Under the pieces are notes generated by a model, which saw only the letters and a program-made list of their open reading frames with translations, was not told the origin of the DNA and did no database searches. A stretch of 57,577 nt of DNA from Acidobacteriota bacterium. Lineage in GTDB: Bacteria; Acidobacteriota; Terriglobia; Terriglobales; Acidobacteriaceae. The position numbers and the translations under genes were made by a program. The stretch lies in contig JAFDVW010000035.1 of the NCBI GenBank assembly GCA_018268755.1, positions 197-57,773 on the forward strand, given 5' to 3'. This document shows, piece by piece, positions 29,491-37,587 of the stretch (the stretch's first letter is position 1; each line of letters starts with the position of its first letter).

Positions 29491-30867
29491 ATGCCAACTG
29501 AACTGGAAAAGCAAACTGAGATTGATCTGAAAGAACTGGCGCAGGACCTGGTGGCCCGCGCCATGAAAGCCGGGGCGACGGCCGCCGAGTGCGTGGTGCG
29601 CGAAGGCGATGAATTCTCCACCCTGGTGCGCAAGGGGCAGGTGGAGACGCTGAAAGAATCCGGCTCGCGCGCCATCGGGGTGCGCGTGTTCAACGGAAGC
29701 CGCGCCGCCAGCACCTATTCCAGCGATTTTTCCCGCGACGGCCTGGAGCGCATGCTGAAGTCGGCCATCGAGCTTTCGAAGATCACCTCGGAAGATCCCT
29801 TTGCCGGCATCCCGGAACGCGAGCAGCTGGGCGCGATTTCTGGCGATCTGAATCTCTACAGTGACGACGTCTACTCCCTGCCCGGCGAGCAGCGGATCGA
29901 ATATGCGCGGCGCTGCGAAAAGGCGGCCCTCGATTATGACCCGCGCATCAAGAACTCGGAAGGCGGCTCCTTCGACGCGGCCACCGGACAGAAAATTCTC
30001 GCCAACTCGCACGGCTTTGTCGGCGAGTACCGGCGGTCGTACTGCTCGGTGTCCGCGGTGCCCATCGCCCAGACCGACGACGGCGCCATGCAGCGCGACT
30101 TCTGGTATTCCGTGGCGCGCAGCCTGAAAAATCTCGATTCTCCGGAAGAAGTCGGCAAGATCGCGGCCCAGCGCACGGTGCGCCGTCTGGGCGGGCGTAA
30201 GGTGAAGACCGCGCATGTCCCGGTGGTGCTTGATCCGTTGGTGGCGACCTCGCTGCTGAGCCATATCTACGAAGGGGTCAACGGCGATTCCGTCTACCGG
30301 GGAGCCTCTTTCCTGGCCGGCAAGCTGGGAGAAAAGATCGCCGCGGACCACGTCACGGTGATTGATGACGGCACCATTCCCGGGGGCTTCGGCACCACTC
30401 CCTTTGATGGCGAAGGCATTCCCACCCGGCGCACCGTGGTGATCGAGAACGGCGTGCTGAAATCGTATCTTCTGAACACCTATACCGCCAAGAAGCTGAA
30501 GCTGCAGACCACCGGCAATGCCTCGCGTGGTCTGGCCGGCACCCCCGGCATCGGGTTGGGCAATTACTTCTTGCAGCCGGGAACCAAGACGCCGAAGCAG
30601 CTCATTGGAGAAATTCAGGATGGGTTGTACGTCACGGAGTTTCTTGGCAGCGGGGCGAATCTGGTCACCGGCGACTACTCGCGCGGCGCCTCCGGCCTAT
30701 GGATCTGCGGCGGCGAACTGGCCTATCCGGTGGAAGAGATCACGGTCGCAGGCAATCTGAAGGAGATGTTTCGCAACATCTCCGAGATCGCCGATGATCT
30801 GGAGTTTCGCGGATCGGTGGCCAGCCCGACGCTTCGCATCGATGGCCTGCTGGTCGGCGGTGAATAA
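29491..30867 (+). CDS. pmbA: TldE/PmbA family protein
   Basis: A 458-residue partner subunit of TldD. It has the same fold but lacks the HExxxH motif; the equivalent region is VVLDPLVATSLLSHIYEGVN (trimmed at about residue 250). Family marks include EGIPTRRTVVIENGVLKSYL, the NASRGLAGTPGIGLGNYFL block and the ending TLRIDGLLVGGE. It lies downstream of tldD in the same direction; the 209-base gap holds a repeat element rather than an evident promoter. The pair probably forms one functional TldD/E protease. Confidence 0.93.
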   Translation: MPTELEKQTEIDLKELAQDLVARAMKAGATAAECVVREGDEFSTLVRKGQVETLKESGSRAIGVRVFNGSRAASTYSSDFSRDGLERMLKSAIELSKITSEDPFAGIPEREQLGAISGDLNLYSDDVYSLPGEQRIEYARRCEKAALDYDPRIKNSEGGSFDAATGQKILANSHGFVGEYRRSYCSVSAVPIAQTDDGAMQRDFWYSVARSLKNLDSPEEVGKIAAQRTVRRLGGRKVKTAHVPVVLDPLVATSLLSHIYEGVNGDSVYRGASFLAGKLGEKIAADHVTVIDDGTIPGGFGTTPFDGEGIPTRRTVVIENGVLKSYLLNTYTAKKLKLQTTGNASRGLAGTPGIGLGNYFLQPGTKTPKQLIGEIQDGLYVTEFLGSGANLVTGDYSRGASGLWICGGELAYPVEEITVAGNLKEMFRNISEIADDLEFRGSVASPTLRIDGLLVGGE

Positions 30868-30870
30868 ATT

Positions 30871-31039
30871 GGCCACGGATTTGCACCGATTCACACGGAT
30901 GAAAAGCAAAACCTTAAACCGCAGAGAACGCTGGGTACGCAGAGTAAAACTAATTTCTTGTTTTTTCTCTGTGATCTCTGCGCCCTCTGCGGTTCAAGAT
31001 TTTTGATTTTTATCCGTGTAGATCGGTGAAATCCGTGGC
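30871..31039. repeat. GGCCACGGATTT inverted repeat element, copy 2
   Basis: A 169-bp copy with the same ends and the same inner CCGCAGAG/CTCTGCGG arms as 29334-29474, in the same orientation. Partial relatives (CTCTGCG...TTAAGAT ends) occur near 38300, 40100, 48470 and 50630-50700. Confidence 0.85.
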
Positions 31040-31067
31040 ATCCATCTTCCGGTAGTACAATCGAAGC

Positions 31068-31571
31068 ATGGGCGGACTGCTCCAACCCACTCCCGCGGCC
31101 GAAGAAGCTTCCAGCCGGAAACCGATTCTGGTGGGAGTCGCGGCGGTTTTGGTCCTTATGGGGCTGGTCGCATTCCTCATGCGAAGCAAGCCCAAGCCGC
31201 CGTTTGAACCCCCTCCCTATGCCGCCCACCTGGTATTTTCCGATCCCCTGCGGCCCCAGGGCGTCACCAATTTTGTGGGGGCCAACATCACCTACATCGA
31301 GGGCACGATCACCAATACCGGGGACAAAACGGTCACTCATGCCGTCGTCACCGTGACCTTTCGCGACGACATGGGGCAGATTGCCCAACGGGAGAGCGTG
31401 CCTTTGCACATTTTGCAGGAAACCGGACCCTATCCCGACCCGGTCGACTTGAAGGCTGATCCCTTGAAGCCGGGGCAGAGCCGGACCTTCCGCCTTACCT
31501 TTGAGAACATCTCCGCGCAGTGGACCCGCGCTTATCCCGAGCTGCAAATCATCAGCGTCAATCTGAAGTAG
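31068..31571 (+). CDS. Single-pass membrane protein, DUF2393-like
   Basis: A 167-residue protein. A short cytoplasmic N-terminus and one membrane helix (about 20-39, ILVGVAAVLVLMGLVAFLM) precede an exported beta-sandwich domain. That domain has the pattern TYIEGTITNTGDKTVTHAVV ... LKPGQSRTFRLTFENI typical of FxLYD/DUF2393-type domains. It likely sits in the periplasm; no function is known. It is followed after 90 bases by another small membrane protein gene. Confidence 0.6.
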   Translation: MGGLLQPTPAAEEASSRKPILVGVAAVLVLMGLVAFLMRSKPKPPFEPPPYAAHLVFSDPLRPQGVTNFVGANITYIEGTITNTGDKTVTHAVVTVTFRDDMGQIAQRESVPLHILQETGPYPDPVDLKADPLKPGQSRTFRLTFENISAQWTRAYPELQIISVNLK

Positions 31572-31661
31572 CTTCCCTTCCTCTCGGTTTCATCCTGTGA
31601 TACGCTCCCTTGCCAGTCGTGGGCCCCGCTTTTTCTGTCAAATCGCACAGGAGAGATACTT

Positions 31662-32174
31662 ATGTCGAGCAGTGGAATGGGCCTTTCCTCGCCAGCTTCC
31701 CCCCAGACACCAGGACCTTCTCCCTATCAGCTGCAGGCGGAGCAGGTAGTGAAGGCGGGCGCGGGCTGGTTTATCTGGATCGCCGGACTGTCGGTGGTGA
31801 ATTCTCTGGCCGGACTGTTCGGCACCGCTTTTCACTTCATCCTCGGGCTGGGGGTGACCCAGGTGGTGGATGTTCTGGCCCGGCGGGCGGGCAACGCCGG
31901 CGTCGTGCTTGACCTGGTCATCAACGGCTGTGTGGTGGGGGTCTTTGTGCTCTTCTGGCACTTTGCCCGCAAAGAACAGCGCTGGGCTTTTATCGTCGGC
32001 ATGATTTTCTATGCCCTGGATGGCCTCATCCTGCTGTTGTTCGAAGATTTCTTCGGCGCCGCCTTTCACGCCTACGCGCTGTTCATGCTGTATCGCGGAC
32101 TGAGTGGAATTTCTCTGCTCGAACAAATCCGGCAAGCCAGCCTTCCCGCCGGGGCCGCCATCGAGCCGCAATAG
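31662..32174 (+). CDS. Four-helix integral membrane protein of unknown function
   Basis: A 170-residue protein with about 30 disordered, proline-rich N-terminal residues and four membrane segments. The segments are near 32-52 (AGWFIWIAGLSVVNSLAGLF), 55-80, 83-105 (VVLDLVINGCVVGVFVLFW) and 112-150. I do not recognise a family. The ribosome site AGGAGAG lies seven bases before the ATG. A bidirectional terminator follows and separates it from convergent ftsH. Confidence 0.7.
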   Translation: MSSSGMGLSSPASPQTPGPSPYQLQAEQVVKAGAGWFIWIAGLSVVNSLAGLFGTAFHFILGLGVTQVVDVLARRAGNAGVVLDLVINGCVVGVFVLFWHFARKEQRWAFIVGMIFYALDGLILLLFEDFFGAAFHAYALFMLYRGLSGISLLEQIRQASLPAGAAIEPQ

Positions 32175-32197
32175 CGGCCAGAGTGCAGGCAAACAAA

Positions 32198-32221
32198 AAG
32201 GGCGGCCATCAGGCCGCCCTT
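32198..32221. terminator. Bidirectional terminator between the membrane protein gene and ftsH
   Basis: A perfect 10-bp stem AAGGGCGGCC/GGCCGCCCTT closes loop ATCA, preceded by AAACAAAA, which gives a U-run for minus-strand transcripts. Confidence 0.85.
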
Positions 32222-32240
32222 GTGTATGCAGTGAAGTTTC

Positions 32241-34151
32241 TTATGCCCGCGCCGGACTCTCTCCGCCCTTGGCAATGCCGGGGCGGCCGGGTTCGGGTTT
32301 CAGCACCTGCTGGACGCCGTTGTCGTCGTGTTTGGAAGGAGGCTGCATTTTGGGCAGCTCCTTGCCTTCGACGATCATCTTGATCTCATTGGCGTCGAGC
32401 ACTTCGCGCTCCAGCAGGGCCAGGGCGATCTTGACCAGGATCTCGCGGTTGTCTTCGAGAATGCCCTTCGCCGTGTCGTAACCTTTGCCCACCAGACGAC
32501 GGACTTCCTCGTCGATCTTGATGGCGGTGGCTTCGCTGTAGTCGCGGTGCTGATTGATCTCGCGGCCCAGGAAGATCTGCTCTTCCTTCTTGCCGAAGGT
32601 CAGCGGCCCGAGCTCGCTCATGCCGAACTCGCAAACCATCTTGCGGGCCATGTCGGTGGCGCGCTCAATGTCATTGCCGGCCCCAGTGCTCATCTGGTTG
32701 AGGAAGATTTCCTCGGCCAGGCGGCCGCCCATCAGGATCGCGATCTCGGTCTCCAGATACTCGCGGGTGTAGTTGTGCTTATCGTCGATGGGCAGCTGCA
32801 TGGTCAGGCCCAGAGCCATGCCACGGGGAATGATCGTGACTTTGTGTACTGGGTCGGAGTGCGGCAGCTTCGCCGCTACCAGAGCGTGGCCGGCTTCGTG
32901 ATACGCGGTCACTTTCTTTTCTTCGTCCGACAGCAGCAGCGACTTGCGCTCCACGCCCATCAGGACCTTGTCCTTGGCGACTTCGAAGTCATATTGCAGC
33001 ACCGCTTTGCGGTTCTGCCGCGCCGCCGCCAGGGCCGCCTCGTTCACCATATTGGCCAGATCGGCGCCGGAGAACCCCGGTGTACCGCGGGCCAGAATGG
33101 AAAGATCCACATCATCCGCCAAGGGAATCTTGCGGGTGTGGACGCGAAGGATCTCTTCCCGTCCGCGAACGTCGGGCCGGCTGACCACTACACGGCGGTC
33201 AAAACGGCCGGGGCGCAGCAGCGCGGGGTCCAGCACATCGGGGCGGTTGGTGGCCGCCATGAGGATGACGCCTTCGTTCGATTCGAAGCCGTCCATCTCG
33301 ACCAGCAGCTGGTTCAGGGTCTGTTCGCGCTCGTCGTGCCCGCCGCCCAGGCCTGCGCCGCGATGGCGTCCCACAGCGTCAATTTCGTCGATGAAGATGA
33401 TGCAGGGGGCATTCTTCTTACCCTGCTCAAACAGGTCGCGCACGCGGCTGGCGCCTACGCCGACGAACATCTCCACAAAGTCCGAGCCGGAGATGGAGAA
33501 AAAGGGCACATTGGCTTCGCCGGCGACGGCGCGGGCCAAGAGGGTCTTCCCGGTTCCCGGAGGGCCTACCAGCAGCACGCCTTTGGGAATGCGTCCGCCC
33601 AGCTTCTGGAACTTTTGCGCTTCGCGCAGGAATTCGATGATCTCGCGCAGCTCTTCTTTGGCTTCATCCACCCCGGCCACATCTTTGAACGTGACCTTCT
33701 TCTGCTGCATGGAGAGCAGGCGGGCCCGGCTTTTGCCGAAGGAGAGCGCTTTATTCCCGCCGGTTTGCATCTGGCGGATCATGAAAAACCACAAGGCCGC
33801 CAGCAAGACCAGAGGCGCAAGGTTCAATAGCCAGGTCGGCCAGCTGCCGTTGCTGATGTCATGGATGGTGATGCTGACGCCCTTATCGCGCAGCACCTTG
33901 ATCATGTCCGGATAATTGGACGGCGCGGTGGTGTGGAAACCCGAATTGTCGTTCTTGTACTTGCCCCGGACTTCCATGCCCGTGATAGTTACATCTTTGA
34001 CAATGCCCTGGTCCACGTCGGACATGAATTGCGAGAAATTGACTTCCTTCTCTTTGGGGCCGGCGTTAGCGCTTTGCACGACTTTCCACAGCAGCAAAGC
34101 GGAAACAATGATGACCAGCCAGAACAGCACGGTTTTGACGGTAGAGTTCAC
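32241..34151 (-). CDS. ftsH: ATP-dependent zinc metalloprotease FtsH
   Basis: A 636-residue hexameric membrane protease that degrades misfolded and regulatory membrane proteins. Two membrane helices (residues 5-22 and about 108-126) flank a periplasmic domain. The AAA+ module has Walker A GPPGTGKT, Walker B CIIFIDEIDAVG and the second region of homology (ATNRPDVLDPALLRPGRFDR). The protease motif HEAGH lies near residue 420. GTG 34151 is the start, with AGGAG six bases away. It lies 165 bases downstream of the hpt-like gene on the same strand, in the tilS-hpt-ftsH order seen in Firmicutes. Confidence 0.98.
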   Translation of the reverse strand: MNSTVKTVLFWLVIIVSALLLWKVVQSANAGPKEKEVNFSQFMSDVDQGIVKDVTITGMEVRGKYKNDNSGFHTTAPSNYPDMIKVLRDKGVSITIHDISNGSWPTWLLNLAPLVLLAALWFFMIRQMQTGGNKALSFGKSRARLLSMQQKKVTFKDVAGVDEAKEELREIIEFLREAQKFQKLGGRIPKGVLLVGPPGTGKTLLARAVAGEANVPFFSISGSDFVEMFVGVGASRVRDLFEQGKKNAPCIIFIDEIDAVGRHRGAGLGGGHDEREQTLNQLLVEMDGFESNEGVILMAATNRPDVLDPALLRPGRFDRRVVVSRPDVRGREEILRVHTRKIPLADDVDLSILARGTPGFSGADLANMVNEAALAAARQNRKAVLQYDFEVAKDKVLMGVERKSLLLSDEEKKVTAYHEAGHALVAAKLPHSDPVHKVTIIPRGMALGLTMQLPIDDKHNYTREYLETEIAILMGGRLAEEIFLNQMSTGAGNDIERATDMARKMVCEFGMSELGPLTFGKKEEQIFLGREINQHRDYSEATAIKIDEEVRRLVGKGYDTAKGILEDNREILVKIALALLEREVLDANEIKMIVEGKELPKMQPPSKHDDNGVQQVLKPEPGRPGIAKGGESPARA

Positions 34152-34316
34152 TCACGACTCCTGAAAGTGCCAACGGCCCGGATCACACCTGACGAGCCAG
34201 CCAATGCGCTCCCACCTCCGTTAGATGGTGGGCAATAGGCTTTCGGTTCGGGGGAAGGGGTCAAATTATTATTCTACCTGCTTCGGTCTAAAAACGGTGC
34301 GGCAATGTTGCGTGAC

Positions 34317-34871
34317 CTAAGTCACGGAAAGCGAGGGAGTTGCAGCGGCCAGGTAGGGTAGATTGCGGTGTGTCTGCTGGGCCGAACCCAGGCCGTACCC
34401 GATGAGAAAGGTCTCATCCACCAAAAACCCGAAATAATCCGGCTGCAATTGCACCCGGCGGGCCGATTGGCGGTCGGCCAAGGTGGCCAGTTTGACCGAA
34501 GTGGCCCCCCGCGAGCGCAGGTCGCTCATCAGGAATTCCGTGGTCAATCCCGAGTGCACCAGCCCTTCCACCAGCAGGACATCATGGCCGCGGATGTCGG
34601 AATCATGGCTAAAGAAAATCTCGATATCTTCCGGCGAACTTTCTCCCGGGCGGCGGTAGCGCGGCTTGATGAATTGGCAGATGACCGGGACTTCCAGCGA
34701 GCGGACCAGATCGGTCATGAACATGAATCCGTTTTCCAGCAGCGCCAGGGCATGGACGGTTTTCCCCCGGTAGTCGTCGGAAATCTGGCGGGCCATTTCA
34801 CGCACCCGCTTCTGGATCTGTTCCGCGGCAATTACGGTGGGAAAGCGGTCGGGGTTCAGGGTCTGACTCAT
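34317..34871 (-). CDS. hpt: Hypoxanthine phosphoribosyltransferase homologue lacking key active-site residues
   Basis: A 184-residue protein that aligns along its length with purine phosphoribosyltransferases (QISDDYRGK, GFMFMTDLVRSLEVPV, DIRGHDVLLVEG, PDYFGF, RNLPYL). The PRPP motif, normally VEDIIDSG, reads VEGLVHSG, so one acidic ligand is Gly and the catalytic Asp is His. LRGSF is LENGF, LDK is ADR, the loop SSYG is PRYR, and the late magnesium ligand in GYGIDY is Gly (GYGLGS). Salvage activity is therefore doubtful. ATG 34871 overlaps the tilS stop (ATGA), so the two are translationally coupled. A TilS-HprT complex has been reported to activate ftsH in Bacillus subtilis, which may be the retained role here (inference). 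Confidence 0.85.
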   Translation of the reverse strand: MSQTLNPDRFPTVIAAEQIQKRVREMARQISDDYRGKTVHALALLENGFMFMTDLVRSLEVPVICQFIKPRYRRPGESSPEDIEIFFSHDSDIRGHDVLLVEGLVHSGLTTEFLMSDLRSRGATSVKLATLADRQSARRVQLQPDYFGFLVDETFLIGYGLGSAQQTHRNLPYLAAATPSLSVT

Positions 34872-36310
34872 GACGTGGAGTTCGCCTCCTGCACAGTTTC
34901 CTGGATGAGCAAGCCTTGCCGCGCCCCTGGCTGGGGGCGGAAATGCGCGGGCGACGGAAATCCGCGCACCCAGACAATTTCCTCCCCACACACCGCAACC
35001 GGCCAAAGCTGTCGTTGCGGGCCGCTGATCCGGCGCTCCTGCAACAGCTCTTTGATCTTTTTGGGGGCCTTGGTGTGGGCCGGCCAGAAACGGTCGCCCG
35101 CCCGCCAATTACGGATTTGCAGTTCGCGCGTAAGCAATGCCGGGTCCAGCAATTGCTCGGGATTATAACTCGCCTCCCCGCTGGCGCCTGCTGCGTTGCG
35201 TGGTTCGGCAGGGACCATCCGGGCCTCGATGCAAAGGCGCAGTGGCGGCACAGGAATGCGCCCCGGCACCGGCAGGGTATAGGCATACTCCTCGCTGGCG
35301 GAAGACGATGCTCCGGCCGGTTCCAGGTACAGAGCGCCGGAACGGAGCGCCGCGCAGAAGTTCCCCGGAAGTCCCGTGCGCCCCTGGGAGGCGGCCAGTA
35401 ATCCCAGGATCTCTTCCACGTGGCGAAATTCCAGATGCAAGTCCACACCGGCGGCTGCCGCCCGCACCACACGGCGGCGCAAGGCCAGGGGCAGAGAAGC
35501 CAGGAGCGGGGTCTGCAGGCAGACGGACCGCCCCACCTGGGTACAAAGCTGAGGCAGAACGCGGGCCACTTCGGCGCTCCAGTACTCTTCTTCGGCGCGC
35601 GCGATGGCCGCGGTTTCCGCCAGGTTCTCTCGCACCGCCGGATTCAGGTTCTGCTCCATGCCGGGCAGAAGGCCGTGGCGCACGCGGTTGCGGGCGTGTT
35701 GCAGGTCGCGATTGCTGCTGTCCTCCCGCCAGTCCTGTCCCAATTTCGTCAGATACGCTTCCAGTTCCTGGCGGCGGATGCTCAGGAGGGGGCGGATGAT
35801 GGCGGCCTGCTCGACCGCGAGGCGGGGATAGATGCCCGCGAGTCCGCGCGTGCCGGTGCCCCGCGCCAGACGCAGTAGCACGGTCTCGGCCTGATCATCG
35901 AGAGTGTGGGCGGTAGCGATTTGCGTGAGTGAGTTTTCGCGCAGCAGGCGGCGGAAAAAATCGTAACGGAGGGCCCGTGCGGCGGCTTCCAGGCTGAGCG
36001 ATTTCTCTGTCGCGTAGGCGGCCACGTCTCCCCGTCCGCCATGAAATTCCAGATCATGCCGGCCGGCCAGGGCCCGAACAAACTGCTCGTCCGCGTCCGC
36101 CTCCGCTCCCCGCAATTGATGATTGAAGTGGGCAACGGAGAGGACAATGCCCAGCTCGAGCCGCGCTTCGAGCAGCAACCGCAGCAGGGCCACGGAGTCC
36201 GCCCCGCCGGAGACCGCTACCGCAACCCCGTTGCCCGGTTTCAGCAGGCCTTCCCGACGGATATGCGCCAGTACGGTTTGTGCCAGCGAGTGCACCGCAC
36301 CATGGTACAC
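34868..36310 (-). CDS. tilS: tRNA(Ile)-lysidine synthase
   Basis: About 480 residues; modifies C34 of the tRNA-Ile CAU anticodon to lysidine, so that it reads AUA. The N-type ATP pyrophosphatase loop is VAVAVSGGADSVALLR. HFNHQLRGAEADADEQFV, ATAHTLDDQAETVLLRLARG and WREDSSNRD follow as in the family. A C-terminal TilS_C domain (RNWRAGDRFWPAHTKAPKKI) closes the protein. The start is uncertain: GTG 36310 fits the family length, GTG 36295 is close, and the frame stays open upstream through a tandem repeat array. The stop overlaps the hpt start. Confidence 0.9.
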   Translation of the reverse strand: MYHGAVHSLAQTVLAHIRREGLLKPGNGVAVAVSGGADSVALLRLLLEARLELGIVLSVAHFNHQLRGAEADADEQFVRALAGRHDLEFHGGRGDVAAYATEKSLSLEAAARALRYDFFRRLLRENSLTQIATAHTLDDQAETVLLRLARGTGTRGLAGIYPRLAVEQAAIIRPLLSIRRQELEAYLTKLGQDWREDSSNRDLQHARNRVRHGLLPGMEQNLNPAVRENLAETAAIARAEEEYWSAEVARVLPQLCTQVGRSVCLQTPLLASLPLALRRRVVRAAAAGVDLHLEFRHVEEILGLLAASQGRTGLPGNFCAALRSGALYLEPAGASSSASEEYAYTLPVPGRIPVPPLRLCIEARMVPAEPRNAAGASGEASYNPEQLLDPALLTRELQIRNWRAGDRFWPAHTKAPKKIKELLQERRISGPQRQLWPVAVCGEEIVWVRGFPSPAHFRPQPGARQGLLIQETVQEANSTS

Positions 36311-36318
36311 AAAGCCAT

Positions 36319-36632
36319 GGTGAAGATGTGGCGCGGGCGCCCCCGCCCGCGAAGTGTTCCGGCGGACAAGAGTGTCCGCCCCACAGTTGCCGGCCCAAGG
36401 TGAAGATGAGGCGCGGGCCCCTGCCCGCGAAGTGTTCCGGCAGACAAGAGTGTCCGCCCTACAGTTGCCGGCCCAAGGTGAAGATGAGGCGCGGGCCCCC
36501 GCCCGCGAAGTGTTCCTGCAGACAAGAGTGTCCGCCTTACAGTTGCCGGCCCAAGGTGAAGATGTGGCGCGGGCGCCCCCGCCCGCGAAGTGTTCTGGCG
36601 GACAAGAGTGTCCGCCCTGCAATGTTCCAGCA
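36319..36632. repeat. Tandem array of four REP-type units next to the tilS start
   Basis: Four direct repeats start at 36319, 36399, 36477 and 36555 (units of 80, 78, 78 and about 78 bases). Each has GGTGAAGATG, a GC palindrome, GAAGTGTTCC, a GGCGGACAAGAGTGTCCGCC-type palindrome and GTTGCCGGCCCAA. The middle two share changes (GATGAGG, CAGACAAG), pointing to local duplication. Confidence 0.95.
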
Positions 36633-36636
36633 GAGG

Positions 36637-37476
36637 TCATTTCCGGAACAGTGCGTTCATCTCCCCATAGGGAATGCCACCCTCCAGTGCGTGGTAGGTG
36701 CCGCTGGTCTGCAGTTCCTGGGCAATCTTCCGGGTCACGCCCATAGTGGCGCGCATGGCGGAAGACCCAAGACTGGCCCGGGCCACTCCCAACTGTTCCA
36801 GCTCGGGGATAGGCGGTACCCCGGGCCCCACCAGAATATTTAGCGGGCAACCCAGGTCCTTGGCCAGGCGCGCGATGGTGTCCCGGTCCGTGACTCCCGG
36901 CACGAAGACGCAGTCGGCGCCGGCGTCGCGATAGGCGCTGAGACGGCGTACGGTCTCGTCGTAGCGTGTTTCCGGCGCGCCCACCTGCGCCAGGTAAACG
37001 TCGGTGCGAGCGTTGAGCACCAGGGGCACGCCAGCCTTGGTCGCAGCTTCACCCACGGCGTGAATTTTCTCCAACTGCAAGGAGAGGTCCACCAAAGGGT
37101 CGGCCGAGTCGATGGCGCCATCCTCCAGGTTCATGCCCACGGCCCCCGCTTCGATCACCAGGGACGCGGTGTGGCCGGCGTCTTCCGGGCGCGAGCCGTA
37201 GCCGGCCTCCACGTCAGCGGTGACCGGAACGCTTACTGCACGGGTAATCCGCGCAATGCGGGCCAGCATCTCTTCCTGCAGAATTTTCTGTCCGTCGGGA
37301 TAGCCCAGGGTAAATGCGATGCCAGCGCTGGTAGTGGCGAGGGACGGGAAGCCGGCTTCCTCGAAGACGCGGGCGCTGGCTACGTCCCAGGCATTGGGCA
37401 GCACAAGGATCTTCGGGGCTTTGTGTTGGGAGAGAAAGGCGATGGCTTTGGCGTTCTGCGTCTCGGAAGCGGACAT
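36637..37476 (-). CDS. Isocitrate lyase/phosphoenolpyruvate mutase family protein
   Basis: A 279-residue TIM-barrel enzyme. The opening LVLPNAWDVASARVFEEAGF, then ATTSAGIAFTLGYPDG, PVTADVEAGYG and NLEDGAIDSADPLVD mark the PEP mutase-like branch of the ICL family. In this branch the reaction is a carbon-carbon or carbon-phosphorus bond change on oxoacid-like substrates. The KKCGH loop typical of isocitrate lyase is absent. The exact substrate is unknown. It lies upstream of tilS on the same strand, separated by the 36319-36632 array, which its transcript would cross. Confidence 0.85.
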   Translation of the reverse strand: MSASETQNAKAIAFLSQHKAPKILVLPNAWDVASARVFEEAGFPSLATTSAGIAFTLGYPDGQKILQEEMLARIARITRAVSVPVTADVEAGYGSRPEDAGHTASLVIEAGAVGMNLEDGAIDSADPLVDLSLQLEKIHAVGEAATKAGVPLVLNARTDVYLAQVGAPETRYDETVRRLSAYRDAGADCVFVPGVTDRDTIARLAKDLGCPLNILVGPGVPPIPELEQLGVARASLGSSAMRATMGVTRKIAQELQTSGTYHALEGGIPYGEMNALFRK

Positions 37477-37500
37477 GCAAAGATTCTAGCTCTACCGGGC

Positions 37501-37526
37501 GTGGGGCGGACACTGTTGTCCGCCAA
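37501..37526. repeat. Solitary half of a REP unit
   Basis: GTGGGGCGGACACTGTTGTC and the next bases form the hairpin GGCGGACA/TGTCCGCC, the right half of the two-part REP family, 25 bases upstream of the ICL-family start codon. Confidence 0.7.
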
Positions 37527-37587
37527 CATTCCTCGAAATGAAAATTCTCGATACGGACCAACCATTGCTTATGCGGAACACGGCTCC

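Noticed and set aside
32328..33830. 500-residue reading frame antisense to ftsH
   Set aside because: It mirrors ftsH codons in a GC-rich genome, has no ribosome site and no recognisable domain; same judgement for 15397-16905 (antisense to ligA), 10792-11718 and 11812-12567 (antisense to rpsA) and 48955-50577 (antisense to the esterase gene).
36311..36850. 180-residue N-terminal extension of TilS
   Set aside because: It translates REP units and the antisense end of the ICL-family gene; kept only as a question in the findings because the repeats stay in frame.
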